Part shown: positions 41,144 through 50,180 of the stretch, piece by piece
Position numbering within the stretch: the stretch's first letter is position 1
Layout of the letters: the number at the start of each line of letters is the position of its first letter
Assembly: GCF_012935325.2 (NCBI RefSeq)
Contig: NZ_JABBYG020000001.1
Location: 620,001-684,000 of the forward strand
Length of the DNA: 64,000 nucleotides
Direction of reading: 5' to 3'
Source of the DNA: Paenibacillus sp. PL91
Lineage (GTDB): Bacteria; Bacillota; Bacilli; Paenibacillales; Paenibacillaceae
Position numbers and translations under genes: made by a program
Notes under the pieces: generated by a model
Told to the model about the DNA's origin: nothing
What the model saw: the letters and a program-made list of their open reading frames with translations, nothing else
Databases searched by the model: none

Positions 41144-43063
41144 CTATTTCATTCGAAGCATCATCGTCCATAGGCCAGAGCTCTCGTAGCCAAGCCGCCA
41201 TGCTGCCACGCCGGCAAGATCGTAAGCTTTTGCCATATTGATGCGTGCTTTGACCGTGGCTTCGGTTTCCGCCCAAAATAGGTAGGTATAGCCATCCTTG
41301 ACATATTTATATTTCATTTGTCCTGATTCTTTGTCCAAAACGCCATGCGCGTTTGTTTCAGCGATTAGCTTAGGAACTTCCTTCATAAAAATCGCACGGT
41401 TCCCGACCAGCTTGTTATTGCTATCGAGCTTCCACTCTCTGACATAGAACGGAATGCCAAGCATGAGTTTGCTCCGTGGAATGCCATAGCTTAAAAATTG
41501 CTTTACGCCGTCCTCCGCCCATTTCAAGCCCGCGACGGAGCCTGGCGTGCTGCTCCCGCTCCAATGCTCGTCATATGCCATAATGATAACGGTATCCACT
41601 ACCGCTGAGAGTGAAACATGATCGTAAGCAGTTTGGTGATTCCAGCTTAAGCTTCCTCTTGGCAGGTCGATAGATAGCTGCATGCCTTTGGCATGCACCG
41701 CTTTCGCAAGTGAGGTAACGAAGGTCGTGTATGCCTTGCGGTCGCTGCCCGCCACTTCCTCAAAGTCGAGATTGACGCCTGCTGCTCCAAGCTTTGAGAG
41801 TTTAGCTGCAAGATTGCCAATAAATTTCTGCTGAGCTGAGGCGTTAGCAAGAAACGCTGCCGTTAGCTTTCTATTAAATTGATTATGAACAAGAGGCATC
41901 ACTTTAATGCCTTGCTTCTTGAGTGTGCTTGCAGTGACTTGGTCGGATGTGTCCGTAATAGAGCCATCGGCTGCGGCAAGCTCGAACCAGGTTGGAGAAT
42001 CAATCGTTAATCCTTGCGTATTCGCCACTTGACTTAAAACGGTTTGGCTTGTCGCGCTGCCATTCCATCCCAGATAGACGAGGGCTTTGGAGTTGCTCCA
42101 CACTTTGCGGCCTTCGCTCGTTCTTACGCTGCTGTTAGCGTAAGCCTTTGCAAAAGCAATAGCGCTGCTTCGCGCATTAAACGCTTTTAGTTTTTTTTCT
42201 CCTTGATAAACGGCGAGATAGGGAATGCCAGACCAATAGACATAGTCTTTAAAATAAACCTCGGCATTCGGTATTTTTTTTGCGAACTCTACAGCGGCGT
42301 TTAAGCTGATGGAGGCGCTGACAATTGTACCATTTTGCTTAACAACATAGTCCGGAACGTTCGAATGAACCACCTTGTTTGTTGCCGTGTTAAGCACCTC
42401 ACTGCCTGCTATGGTTAGCGAAGCATTGATTGCATCCAAGAGGAAGGAATAGAGAGGCTGCCCTTCGACAGGTAACCCATCCACCGTCATTTGATAGATA
42501 GGCCTTGCCTCTCGCTGCGCTTTTACTTGAGCGTCCGTTAGGTTGCCCCAAACCCATTTGTTCGTCGACATATCGATAATATGCGCATTGCCCCATTTTT
42601 TGGCTTCTTGTTTAGCTGCTGCAAGCGTAAGGAAGGACCAGCCCTCCTTAGTATTGTCGCCTTGGTATAGCTTGAATTTCGCATAGGCTTGATAAGCCCA
42701 GCCGATGTTTTCTAGATCGCGAATATGTACATTGGTTAGCATCTTAGCGGCAGACAAAGCTTGATCATAAGTGCTAAACGCCCATTTGGGATTGGTCTGG
42801 CCATTTTGATAAATCACGTAACGCGGAAAGTTATCCCATACCCAGCCGCGGTCAGCAATTTTCTCGACATGGCTGTAACCAAAGTTTTTGGCATAAGCGA
42901 TCGCCTGTGCCTGTGTTGCGAATTCACGCAGCGCTTGGTCATTCTGAAAGACTCGAAACTTAGTCATTTGCGTCGCTGCTGCTTCTACAATGCCGACAGT
43001 GCCTGTCATTACCGTTTGGCAAAGCAGCAGCAGCAGCAAGGCTGCGCTCATTTTTTTTCTCAT
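41144..43063 (-). CDS. Secreted GH18-family glycosidase with six N-terminal repeats (spore/germination type)
   Basis: This is a 639 aa protein. A signal peptide (residues 1-30) ends near VEAAATQ. Six repeats of about 45 aa follow (residues 32-330), each with a pattern Y-x-V/L-Y-Q-N/G...F/W...A-x-x-F/E-A-K...W-x-N. They may bind peptidoglycan or pack as a surface domain. The GH18 barrel then begins near LVYLGWNGSA. Its active site reads GVNLDFEEV; the acid Glu and its neighbour Asp are kept. ADGVKQFLSYGIPRSKLMLGIPFY and VAAWRLGYES are typical of YaaH/YdhD-type spore cortex enzymes. GGAG lies 7 nt before ATG 43063. Confidence 0.87.
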   Translation of the reverse strand: MRKKMSAALLLLLLCQTVMTGTVGIVEAAATQMTKFRVFQNDQALREFATQAQAIAYAKNFGYSHVEKIADRGWVWDNFPRYVIYQNGQTNPKWAFSTYDQALSAAKMLTNVHIRDLENIGWAYQAYAKFKLYQGDNTKEGWSFLTLAAAKQEAKKWGNAHIIDMSTNKWVWGNLTDAQVKAQREARPIYQMTVDGLPVEGQPLYSFLLDAINASLTIAGSEVLNTATNKVVHSNVPDYVVKQNGTIVSASISLNAAVEFAKKIPNAEVYFKDYVYWSGIPYLAVYQGEKKLKAFNARSSAIAFAKAYANSSVRTSEGRKVWSNSKALVYLGWNGSATSQTVLSQVANTQGLTIDSPTWFELAAADGSITDTSDQVTASTLKKQGIKVMPLVHNQFNRKLTAAFLANASAQQKFIGNLAAKLSKLGAAGVNLDFEEVAGSDRKAYTTFVTSLAKAVHAKGMQLSIDLPRGSLSWNHQTAYDHVSLSAVVDTVIIMAYDEHWSGSSTPGSVAGLKWAEDGVKQFLSYGIPRSKLMLGIPFYVREWKLDSNNKLVGNRAIFMKEVPKLIAETNAHGVLDKESGQMKYKYVKDGYTYLFWAETEATVKARINMAKAYDLAGVAAWRLGYESSGLWTMMLRMK

Positions 43064-43188
43064 TAGCTGTCTCCACACACTCCTCTCGCAATTCTATAGT
43101 TAGACGCAAGAAGAGTAGGGAGGTTGCTTATAATCTATCATTATTTCACTAGTAATAATTAACATACGAATGGAACTCGGTAAAGCAC

Positions 43189-43246
43189 AAAAAAAGCATC
43201 CTCGAGCCGCTTTATCAAGACGATAAAGGCAAGCTTCTGGATGCTT
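43189..43246 (-). terminator. Terminator of the YxcD-like gene
   Basis: On the minus strand AGCATCC pairs with GGATGCT, and an inner arm CCTTTATC pairs with GATAAAG(C)GG. A run of seven T follows (complement of 43189-43195). Confidence 0.75.
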
Positions 43247-43254
43247 ATTTGTTC

Positions 43255-43533
43255 TTACTCAGCAATGTCTGCCCAAAACTCTTCGTCCGCGTCCAGCGTA
43301 ATGTTAGAGCGGAAGGCGCGGAGATTATATTGCTTATACATATATTGCTCGATAGCCTCGAGTATATTAGCCTCTAAGATGAACTGGCTGCGGCCCTTTA
43401 CCCATACCTCGGCCGTAAATCCGTACTCCTCTTCCCATGAGAGCTGCACTTCCACGTCCGTAGGGCTTACGCCTCTTCGATCGGCCATGTTCAGGCAGAT
43501 GGCGTTTATAATTTCATCCGTATAAATACGCAC
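43255..43533 (-). CDS. YxcD-family protein (DUF2653)
   Basis: This 92 aa protein opens YTDEIINAICLNMADRRGVSPTDVEVQLSWEEEYGFTAEVWVKGR, followed by LEANILEAIEQYMYKQYN. This is the pattern of Bacillus YxcD (DUF2653), a small cytoplasmic protein of unknown role. It begins 2 nt after the end of the Tim44-like gene on the same strand, so the two form an operon. In other Bacillales YxcD-like genes also sit beside Tim44-like genes, as I recall. Confidence 0.85.
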   Translation of the reverse strand: MRIYTDEIINAICLNMADRRGVSPTDVEVQLSWEEEYGFTAEVWVKGRSQFILEANILEAIEQYMYKQYNLRAFRSNITLDADEEFWADIAE

Positions 43534-43535
43534 GA

Positions 43536-43952
43536 TTAGTAAGGTCTCCGTTGATCTGGCGGGTTACGCTTGCTGCGCAGATATACGAACGCTACGCGGA
43601 TTAGCATAATGATCGCGAATATAGCGAGCAAGTTAATCATTAGACCAAGAATATTGCCGAATGCGCCCATTCCGGCGAACAAGCTGCCGAACATCAGACC
43701 AGCCAAGCCGCCGATCATTAAGCCTTTCATTAGGCTGCCGCCGCTAAAAAATCCTGGTTTTGTTGTTCCTGCAGTCGTGCCCGCATTTTTGCCGGGATTA
43801 GTTTGGCTTACATTTTCTGATTTCTTTGGGTTTTGCGTAACGCCTTGCTTTGGAGATTTAATGCCGCCGCGTGGTTTTGCATCGGCATATTGACCGAACC
43901 CTAACGTGAAGAATAGCGCGAATGCCAGCATGACCATGAATCCCTTTTTCAT
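43536..43952 (-). CDS. Tim44-like small membrane protein
   Basis: This is a 138 aa protein. It has a signal peptide or first helix (residues 5-22), a basic low-complexity part (PRGGIKSPKQGVTQNPKKS), a Gly-rich segment (GGLAGLMFGSLFAGMGAFGN), a second helix (LMINLLAIFAIIMLIRVAFVYL) and a short basic end. This is the N-terminal, membrane half of Tim44-like proteins; the C-terminal ligand domain is absent. AGGAGG lies 11 nt before ATG 43952. It is paired with the YxcD-like gene. Confidence 0.75.
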   Translation of the reverse strand: MKKGFMVMLAFALFFTLGFGQYADAKPRGGIKSPKQGVTQNPKKSENVSQTNPGKNAGTTAGTTKPGFFSGGSLMKGLMIGGLAGLMFGSLFAGMGAFGNILGLMINLLAIFAIIMLIRVAFVYLRSKRNPPDQRRPY

Positions 43953-44144
43953 CTGTCTTTTCTCCTCCTGATATGCTTGATAAGTCAATTGTTTACCAAC
44001 TAAAATACGGTTAATAGGGGGTGCGGGTTTCATTTATTAATATAGGATTGGTTTAAATGTATGAAAGTATAAGCGACATATGCTAATATTTTTATAAAAT
44101 AATGACATTGCGTAATTGCAATTTCGGCTTGCATGGAGGATGAA

Positions 44145-44684
44145 ATGAATAATTTTCCCAATGCTTATATCTCTTATTTGGTTGAATTCCATGCATCTCG
44201 CGATTATTTTGAATGTCATGAGCTGCTTGAGGAGTATTGGAAGGAGCACCCTGAAGATCCGTTAGCGGATACTTGGGTAGGGCTTATCCAGCTGGCGGTA
44301 GGACTTTATCATGAACGGAGAGGCAATTTGCGGGGAGCTTTAAAAATGCTAACGCAAGCACAGCGTAAATTATCTGCTTCGCCGCTTGAGGAGCTTGGCA
44401 TCGATAAGGACAGCTTGCAAAAGCAATTGATTCCGAGAATTGCCGCGCTTCAGGCGGAGAAAGATAGGATGTATACGGATTTGAATTTACAAATCGTGAA
44501 CTTGAAGGTCTCTTCTTTATGTCAAGAAGCATGCGAAAGCCGAGGCTTAATATGGGGTGCGCCAAGTCCGTTGGACGATGATTCGATTATTCATCGGCAT
44601 ACGAGAAGAGACCGCTCTGATGTTATCGCTGCAAGAAAGGAAGCCTATACAGCAAAAAATCGGGAGCGCAACGGTCTGTCTTAA
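44145..44684 (+). CDS. DUF309 family protein
   Basis: This 179 aa protein carries the DUF309 core YLVEFHASRDYFECHELLEEYWKEHPEDP, then WVGLIQLAVGLYHERRGNLRGALKML, a two-helix-pair fold of unknown role. The C-terminal 60 residues are an extension. ATG 44145 has GGAGG 6 nt upstream; an ATG at 44133 overlaps that site. The 3' end forms part of a terminator hairpin shared with the convergent carbonic anhydrase gene. Confidence 0.88.
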   Translation: MNNFPNAYISYLVEFHASRDYFECHELLEEYWKEHPEDPLADTWVGLIQLAVGLYHERRGNLRGALKMLTQAQRKLSASPLEELGIDKDSLQKQLIPRIAALQAEKDRMYTDLNLQIVNLKVSSLCQEACESRGLIWGAPSPLDDDSIIHRHTRRDRSDVIAARKEAYTAKNRERNGLS

Positions 44685-44705
44685 CAGCCGTTATGCTCCC
44701 GTTTC
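44661..44705. terminator. Terminator overlapping the end of the DUF309 gene
   Basis: CGGGAGCGCAACGG pairs with CCGTTATGCTCCCG (one mismatch and one G-U), followed by TTTCT. On the other strand the stem is followed by a T-rich stretch (complement of AGCAAAAAAT), so it can act in both directions. Confidence 0.75.
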
Positions 44706-44707
44706 TA

Positions 44708-45274
44708 TTAAGCCTGTTGATATGCTGCATCAACCAGCTCAAGTCCGCCTGTTTCCGAATCAATGATTAATCCGTGAACGAGGATGTTGGCCGGCAGCAA
44801 TGGATGGTTGCGTATGATGCTTACGCTATTTATAACGCTGTCCCGCACGTTGTCGAAGCCAGTCAGCCAGCGCATTAGATTTAGCCCGGAGTGCTTGAGC
44901 GTAGTAATGGTATCGGTTGAAACGCCGCGTTCTTCCATATGCTGGATAATGAGCTCGGGATTTAGTCCGGTCATGCCGCAGTTCGTGTGGCCCACGACAA
45001 AAACTTCATCAGCTTGCAGCTCATATAATGCAACGAGGACACTCCGCATGATGTTGCCGAAGGGTTGAGTGACAATCGCGCCGGCGTTTTTAATAATTTT
45101 GGCGTCGCCATTTTTGAGATTCATCGCTTTGGGAAGCATTTCGGTTAGACGCGTATCCATGCAGGTGACAATAACCATACGTTTGTTCGGATATTTGCTC
45201 GTTGCATATTTTTCGTATTCGCGGTCTTCTACAAATCGTTGGTTATAGGATAAAATTTCGTCGATTTTGTTCAT
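44708..45274 (-). CDS. Beta-class carbonic anhydrase
   Basis: This 188 aa enzyme interconverts CO2 and bicarbonate. The zinc ligands are Cys38, His96 and Cys99 (VTCMDTRL; VVGHTNCGM), with Asp40 and Arg42 forming the usual dyad. The length and pattern match the short gram-positive beta enzymes such as YtiB. Its ATG overlaps the stop of the upstream HesB-like gene by 4 nt. Confidence 0.93.
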   Translation of the reverse strand: MNKIDEILSYNQRFVEDREYEKYATSKYPNKRMVIVTCMDTRLTEMLPKAMNLKNGDAKIIKNAGAIVTQPFGNIMRSVLVALYELQADEVFVVGHTNCGMTGLNPELIIQHMEERGVSTDTITTLKHSGLNLMRWLTGFDNVRDSVINSVSIIRNHPLLPANILVHGLIIDSETGGLELVDAAYQQA

Positions 45275-45603
45275 GCTGCACTTCCTTTAGTTAGGAATCG
45301 AAGGTTAACCGTATAGATTTGGCTGTTGCTCTTTAGGCTAAAGCTGTCATTTACCGCGTTGTAATCGATCCGGAGCTGTGGCTCATAAAAAATCTCATGC
45401 CGAGGTTCGTAATAGAAGGGGAATGGTTCGCCTTGCGCAAGCTTGTCGTCGACCGATGGCTCGCTAATGAGCTGAAGCGCCGGAACGCCGCTAACGACAC
45501 AGCCGCAGCCCTCCGTATCATGAAGCAGCTTTAGTTGATTTTTTCCGTCTTCTAAATAGGGAGATAACCGATCAACAGCTGCTTTCGAAAATAGGATATG
45601 CAT
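45271..45603 (-). CDS. HesB/IscA-like protein (Fe-S biosynthesis fold)
   Basis: This is a 110 aa protein starting MHILFSKAAVDR. LLHDTEGCGCVVSGVP holds a CGC pair near residue 38, and the C-terminal strands YEPRHEIFYEPQLRIDYN and YTVNLRFL follow. It resembles the YneR/YqkB-type HesB-like proteins of Bacillales. It lacks the C-terminal CGCG of true IscA, so a carrier role for Fe-S clusters is doubtful. GAGAGGG precedes ATG 45603. It is coupled to the carbonic anhydrase gene. Confidence 0.75.
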   Translation of the reverse strand: MHILFSKAAVDRLSPYLEDGKNQLKLLHDTEGCGCVVSGVPALQLISEPSVDDKLAQGEPFPFYYEPRHEIFYEPQLRIDYNAVNDSFSLKSNSQIYTVNLRFLTKGSAA

Positions 45604-45741
45604 ATGGTCCCTCTCTTTCTCTCTATTGCACAGTATGTCTAGCAGGTTTAAGATGATTATAAGGATTGGAATAATGAAGATCAAGTGAAGTTCAGATGAA
45701 TGGGACTAATCCGATACCAATATGGAAAGGCGGAATAACTG

Positions 45742-47256
45742 ATGTCGACAAATCATAACGAAGCGCTGCAAAGCTTTAAAGAAACGATTCGCAAAATATC
45801 CAGCTATGGAGAAGCGCTCGGGGTTCTCTACTGGGATTTGCGCACGGGCGCACCTCGCAAGGGGATGAATAATCGTTCCGAGGTTATAGGAGCCTTATCC
45901 GCCGACCAATTTAAGCTTTCTACTTCACCTGAGCTCGGAGAATGGCTGTCAACGCTTGAAGAAAGCTCGGTCTATTCGGAGCTTACGGAAATCGATCAGA
46001 GACTTGTCGCAGAGACTCGCAAGGAATATGACCGCAGTGTCAAAATCCCTCCTAAGCTTTATCAAGAATACGTCGTTCTATCCTCACAATCCGAATCGAA
46101 GTGGGAGGAAGCGAAGGAAAATAATGATTATGCAAGCTTCCAGCCGTATTTAGAGAAGGTCATTTCATATACGAACCAATTTATAGATCTTTGGGGCCCA
46201 AAAGCGACTCGCTATGATACGCTTCTTGATCAATACGAGCCAGGCATGACGGTAGCTGAACTCGACCGCGTATTCGGCGGCTTGCGTGCACAGCTAGTGC
46301 CGCTAGCAGCAGCGATCGCAAGTTCACCGCACCAGCCGGATGCCTCTTTCTTAAAGCAAAATTACGATAAATCAGCACAAAAAGCATTCAGCTTGTACAT
46401 ACTGGAGCAAATGGGCTATAACTTCGAAGCGGGACGTCTGGATGAAAGCGTGCATCCATTTGCAACTGGACTAAGCCCAGGAGATGTGCGCATAACGACA
46501 CGTTATCTGGAAGACGATGTCACGAGCGCTCTATTTGGAACAATTCATGAAGGCGGCCACGCTCTCTATGAGCAAAATATTATGGAAGAGCTGATCGGGA
46601 CGACGCTCTGCACTGGCACTTCCATGGGTATCCATGAGTCGCAATCCCGCTTCTGGGAAAATGTGATCGGCCGCAGCCGGCCTTTCTGGAATCGCTATTT
46701 CGGTGAGCTGCAGAAGCGCTTTCCTGGTCAGCTAGATGTTAGCGTCGATCAGTTTTATCGCGGAAACAACGTCGTTCAGCCATCGCTTATCCGTATTGAA
46801 GCCGATGAGCTGACATACAACCTGCATATTATTATTCGTTACGAAATGGAGAAGCTCATCTTCAATGAAGGCGTGAAGGCAGCTGATTTGCCCGCGATTT
46901 GGAATGAGAAATATAAAGAGTATTTGGGCGTGACGCCGCCTAATGATGCGGAAGGCGTGCTTCAGGACGTGCACTGGTCAGGCGGAGCATTCGGCTACTT
47001 CCCATCCTATTCGCTTGGCAATATGTACGCGGCACAGATTGCAGACACGATGGAGCGTGAGCTGCAGGGCTTCTGGACGAACGTAGGCAACGGCGATTTG
47101 CTGCCGATCAAAAAATGGCTCACCGAGCGCATTTACAAATACGGCAAGCTGAGAACGCCTTCTGAGCTTATTCAGAGCGTAACAGGCAAGCCGCTGGACC
47201 CACAGCATCTGGTTACGTATTTAACGAACAAATATTCAGATATTTATAAGCTGTAA
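45742..47256 (+). CDS. Carboxypeptidase Taq-type (M32) metallopeptidase
   Basis: This 504 aa protein removes C-terminal residues from peptides in the cytoplasm. The zinc motif is H269-EGGH-273 in IHEGGHALYEQ, with the third ligand Glu in GIHESQSRFWEN. Other M32 motifs are the ALGVLYWDLRTGAP start and IRIEADELTYNLHIIIRYE. The length is the family norm. AAAGGCGG precedes the ATG. It is monocistronic and ends at a strong terminator. Confidence 0.95.
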   Translation: MSTNHNEALQSFKETIRKISSYGEALGVLYWDLRTGAPRKGMNNRSEVIGALSADQFKLSTSPELGEWLSTLEESSVYSELTEIDQRLVAETRKEYDRSVKIPPKLYQEYVVLSSQSESKWEEAKENNDYASFQPYLEKVISYTNQFIDLWGPKATRYDTLLDQYEPGMTVAELDRVFGGLRAQLVPLAAAIASSPHQPDASFLKQNYDKSAQKAFSLYILEQMGYNFEAGRLDESVHPFATGLSPGDVRITTRYLEDDVTSALFGTIHEGGHALYEQNIMEELIGTTLCTGTSMGIHESQSRFWENVIGRSRPFWNRYFGELQKRFPGQLDVSVDQFYRGNNVVQPSLIRIEADELTYNLHIIIRYEMEKLIFNEGVKAADLPAIWNEKYKEYLGVTPPNDAEGVLQDVHWSGGAFGYFPSYSLGNMYAAQIADTMERELQGFWTNVGNGDLLPIKKWLTERIYKYGKLRTPSELIQSVTGKPLDPQHLVTYLTNKYSDIYKL

Positions 47257-47293
47257 GCTGTCATTCAATAGAGCCATGATCGAAGTACGAATA

Positions 47294-47354
47294 GAAGGCT
47301 GCCCGATCGTCAAAAAGACGACACGCGGGCAGCCTTCTTTTTTTGCGCGCATTC
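47294..47354 (+). terminator. Terminator after the M32 gene
   Basis: A 12-bp outer stem (GAAGGCTGCCCG with CGGGCAGCCTTC) encloses an inner CGTC/GACG arm, followed by TTTTTTT. Confidence 0.92.
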
Positions 47355-47424
47355 ACCGCCTATGGCACTACCGCATAGGCTGGAGTACATCTATTTAAAC
47401 GCAAATGCGCAGGAGGGACCCAAA

Positions 47425-48435
47425 ATGAAAAGACGTATGGTATTGTCGCTGCTGCTTTGTTTAGCACTCGTCATGACTGCTATTTTGGCAGGTTGCGGCA
47501 ATGGCGATTCGGGTAAAGTGAAAATCCGAATCGGAGAAGTAACGCGATCACTGTTTTATGCGCCGGAGTATGTTGCGGTTGCGAAGGGATACTTTGAAGA
47601 GGAAGGGCTGGATGTGGAATTGACGACGACGCCGGGCGGCGATAAAACGATGACGGCATTGCTCTCGAATGCCATTGACGTTGCGCTAGTCGGCTCAGAA
47701 ACGTCCATTTACGTTTATCAGCAAGGGACGGACGACCCGATCATCAACTTTGCTCAGCTTACGCAAACCGACGGGACATTTCTTGTAGCCAGAGAGGCGG
47801 ACGCCAATTTTGATTGGAATTCGTTAAAGGGAAGTGTTTTTCTAGGACAGAGAAAAGGCGGCATGCCGCAGATGGCTGGCGAATTTGCGCTGAAGAAGCT
47901 GGGCATCGATCCGAAGGCTGATTTGGAGCTGATCCAAAATGTTGATTTTGCGAACATTCCGGCAGCATTTGCGTCAGGAACAGGCGATTATGTCCAGTTA
48001 TTCGAGCCGACGGCTTCGATTTTTGAGAAGGAAGGCAAAGGTCAAGTTGTCGCATCATTTGGCGCTGAAAGCGGGCATCTGCCTTACACGGTCTTCATGG
48101 CGAAGCAAAGCTACATCAAGAAAAATAAAAAAGCCGTTCAATCGTTCACGAATGCGATCCACAAAGCACAGCTATGGGTTCAGAACAACGATGCTGAAGC
48201 GATTACGGAAGTCGTGCTTCCTTATTTTGAAAATGTAGATCGCGATATTTTAAAAAGCTCGATCGATCGTTACAAGCAGCAGGGCTCGTTCGCAGCTGAT
48301 CCGATCATTGACGAAGCGGAATGGAATAACCTCCTCGACGTCATTACGACAGCGGGTGAGCTGGAAAAACGCACGGAGCATAGCGAGCTGGTAGATACAA
48401 GCTTTGCTGAAAAAGCGATCGAAGCGGTGAAATGA
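47425..48435 (+). CDS. ABC transporter substrate-binding lipoprotein (NMT1/SsuA/ThiY type)
   Basis: This is a 336 aa lipoprotein. The signal peptide ends in ILAGC, so the Cys near residue 22 is lipid-modified. The domain pattern VTRSLFYAPEYVAVAKGYFEEEGLDVELTTTPGGDKTMTALLSNAIDVALVGSE is typical of the nitrate/sulfonate/taurine/thiamine-precursor binders. The ligand is not fixed. No TPP or S-box riboswitch was found upstream, so thiamine or sulfur control is unsupported. AGGAGGG lies 7 nt before ATG 47425. It is the first gene of a three-gene import operon. Confidence 0.88.
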   Translation: MKRRMVLSLLLCLALVMTAILAGCGNGDSGKVKIRIGEVTRSLFYAPEYVAVAKGYFEEEGLDVELTTTPGGDKTMTALLSNAIDVALVGSETSIYVYQQGTDDPIINFAQLTQTDGTFLVAREADANFDWNSLKGSVFLGQRKGGMPQMAGEFALKKLGIDPKADLELIQNVDFANIPAAFASGTGDYVQLFEPTASIFEKEGKGQVVASFGAESGHLPYTVFMAKQSYIKKNKKAVQSFTNAIHKAQLWVQNNDAEAITEVVLPYFENVDRDILKSSIDRYKQQGSFAADPIIDEAEWNNLLDVITTAGELEKRTEHSELVDTSFAEKAIEAVK

Positions 48436-48464
48436 CCGCGAGGGCAGGAAATGGAGGCTTAGGC

Positions 48465-49262
48465 ATGACTCATGTACCGGTGCTTGAGCTGCAGCAATTA
48501 TCACATGTTTATGTGAATGAGAAGGGAGCCTCGCTCGCGGTTGAGCAAATAGAGCTGACGGTTGATCGCGGGGAGTTCATTAGCCTGGTCGGACCAAGCG
48601 GCTGCGGAAAGACGACCGTGCTCAGCTTGCTCGCAGGCTTGTTTCCTCCGACAAAGGGTCAAGTACTGCTTAATGGCGAGCGGGTCGTCGGCCCCTCGCC
48701 TAAAGTAGGCTATATGCTGCAGCAAGATTATTTGTTTCCATGGCGTTCGATAAGAGAAAACGCCGCAGTCGGACTAGAAATTAGCGGCCACAAGACAGAG
48801 AAGGCGCTGCAAGCCGTAGATAAGCTGCTAGTCGAGCTTGGCTTGCCTGATTCAGGCCGAAGATATCCGCATGAGCTGTCAGGGGGCATGCGGCAGCGGG
48901 TAGCGCTGGCAAGAACGCTTGCGACAGAGCCGGAGGTGCTTCTGCTCGATGAGCCGTTCTCGGCGCTTGACCTTCATATAAAGCTACAGCTTGAGGATTT
49001 GGTCCATCAGACGCTGAAGCGTCTTGGCAAAACGGCCGTTCTCGTGACGCATGATTTGGCGGAAGCAGCTGCGATGAGCGATCGCGTGATCGTGCTTGGC
49101 CGCAACCCGGGCCATATTAGACGCGAGGTCGAAATACCCGAGGATATTCGCCGGGCAGCGCCGATGGCGGCACGCAAGCTGCCGGGCTTCCAAGAGCTGT
49201 TCGAGCGCTTATGGGCGGAATTGGATAAGGACGAATTGGAAGGAGGTGGACAGCATGGATGA
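48465..49262 (+). CDS. ABC transporter ATP-binding protein (SsuB/TauB/ThiZ type)
   Basis: This 265 aa protein has Walker A GPSGCGKTT, Q-loop GYMLQQDYLFPWR, signature LSGGMRQR, Walker B VLLLDEPFSALD and an H-loop in VTHDL. The MLQQDYLFPWRSI segment is typical of the nitrate/sulfonate group. ATG 48465 has GGAGG 9 nt upstream; an ATG at 48432 overlaps the stop of the preceding gene and is less likely. The last 8 nt overlap the permease gene. Confidence 0.92.
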   Translation: MTHVPVLELQQLSHVYVNEKGASLAVEQIELTVDRGEFISLVGPSGCGKTTVLSLLAGLFPPTKGQVLLNGERVVGPSPKVGYMLQQDYLFPWRSIRENAAVGLEISGHKTEKALQAVDKLLVELGLPDSGRRYPHELSGGMRQRVALARTLATEPEVLLLDEPFSALDLHIKLQLEDLVHQTLKRLGKTAVLVTHDLAEAAAMSDRVIVLGRNPGHIRREVEIPEDIRRAAPMAARKLPGFQELFERLWAELDKDELEGGGQHG

Positions 49263-50142
49263 TCGCAAGAAGCCGGAGCTTATGAAGGCGGAAGAGCCGG
49301 AAGCCGCGGCTATATCCGGCATTCAGGAGGATCGGAGCAACTGGATGAGCGATCTTCATACCCGCTTCAAGGAGAGGAAGCGGCGCATTACGGCAGCAGT
49401 AGTGGCAACCCAGACTGTCCTTCTCCTTTTATTTGTAAGTCTGTGGGAAGCGGCAGGGCGCAATGATTGGATTGATCCTTTGCTGTTCAGTTATCCGTCC
49501 AAAATGTTTTTACAGCTTTGGAAAACGATGATGGACGGTACGATCTGGCCGCATGTCGGCATGACGGTTACGGAAACGATTGTCGGTTTTGTGCTTGGAA
49601 CGCTGCTTGGGACCGCAATTGCTGCGGCGCTGTGGTGGTTCCCGTTTTTGTCGAGAGTGTTTGATCCTTATTTGGTCGTGCTTAACAGTATGCCGAAGGT
49701 GGCGCTTGGCCCGATCTTCATCGTAGGGCTTGGTCCGGGCTTTATGTCGATCGTGGCGATCACCTTGTCGGTTACCGTTATTATAACGACATTAAATATA
49801 TACAATCGTTTTCGAGAGATTGACACAGGTTATATCAAGGTAGTCAGACTGTTCGGAGCCTCCCGCATGCAATTGTTTAAGCTTGTTATTTTGCCTGGCT
49901 CCTTCCCCGTTATTATATCCACCTTGAAGGTAAATGTCGGTTTGGCGTGGATTGGTGTGATCGTTGGCGAGTTTCTCGTTGCGAAGCTCGGACTTGGCTA
50001 TTTAATTATTTATGGCTTTCAGGTTTTCAACTTTACACTCGTATTATCCAGCCTAATTGTTATCGCGGTAGTCGCAACGGTTATGTATCAGCTCGTTGCT
50101 GCGCTAGAGCGGCGGTTGACGGCTGGCTGGCGCGAGCGGTAG
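49255..50142 (+). CDS. ABC transporter permease (SsuC/TauC/ThiX type)
   Basis: This 295 aa membrane protein has six helices. The first 45 residues are charged and cytoplasmic. The inner-loop EAA motif reads VVRLFGASRMQLFKLVILPGSFPVIISTLKVNVGLAWIGVIVGEFL. PMFLQLWKT and LNSMPKVALGPIFIVGLG are typical of the BinProt/SsuC group. AGGAGGTGGACAGC precedes ATG 49255, and the gene overlaps the ATPase stop. Last gene of the importer. Confidence 0.9.
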   Translation: MDDRKKPELMKAEEPEAAAISGIQEDRSNWMSDLHTRFKERKRRITAAVVATQTVLLLLFVSLWEAAGRNDWIDPLLFSYPSKMFLQLWKTMMDGTIWPHVGMTVTETIVGFVLGTLLGTAIAAALWWFPFLSRVFDPYLVVLNSMPKVALGPIFIVGLGPGFMSIVAITLSVTVIITTLNIYNRFREIDTGYIKVVRLFGASRMQLFKLVILPGSFPVIISTLKVNVGLAWIGVIVGEFLVAKLGLGYLIIYGFQVFNFTLVLSSLIVIAVVATVMYQLVAALERRLTAGWRER

Positions 50143-50180
50143 GATGTAGAAATAAATCCTACTGTACGCGAGGTTGATTC

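Noticed and set aside
47256..47424. TPP or S-box riboswitch upstream of the NMT1-type importer
   Set aside because: The conserved core sequences (for example CTGAGA with ACCTGA) are absent. Only the previous gene's terminator is seen.
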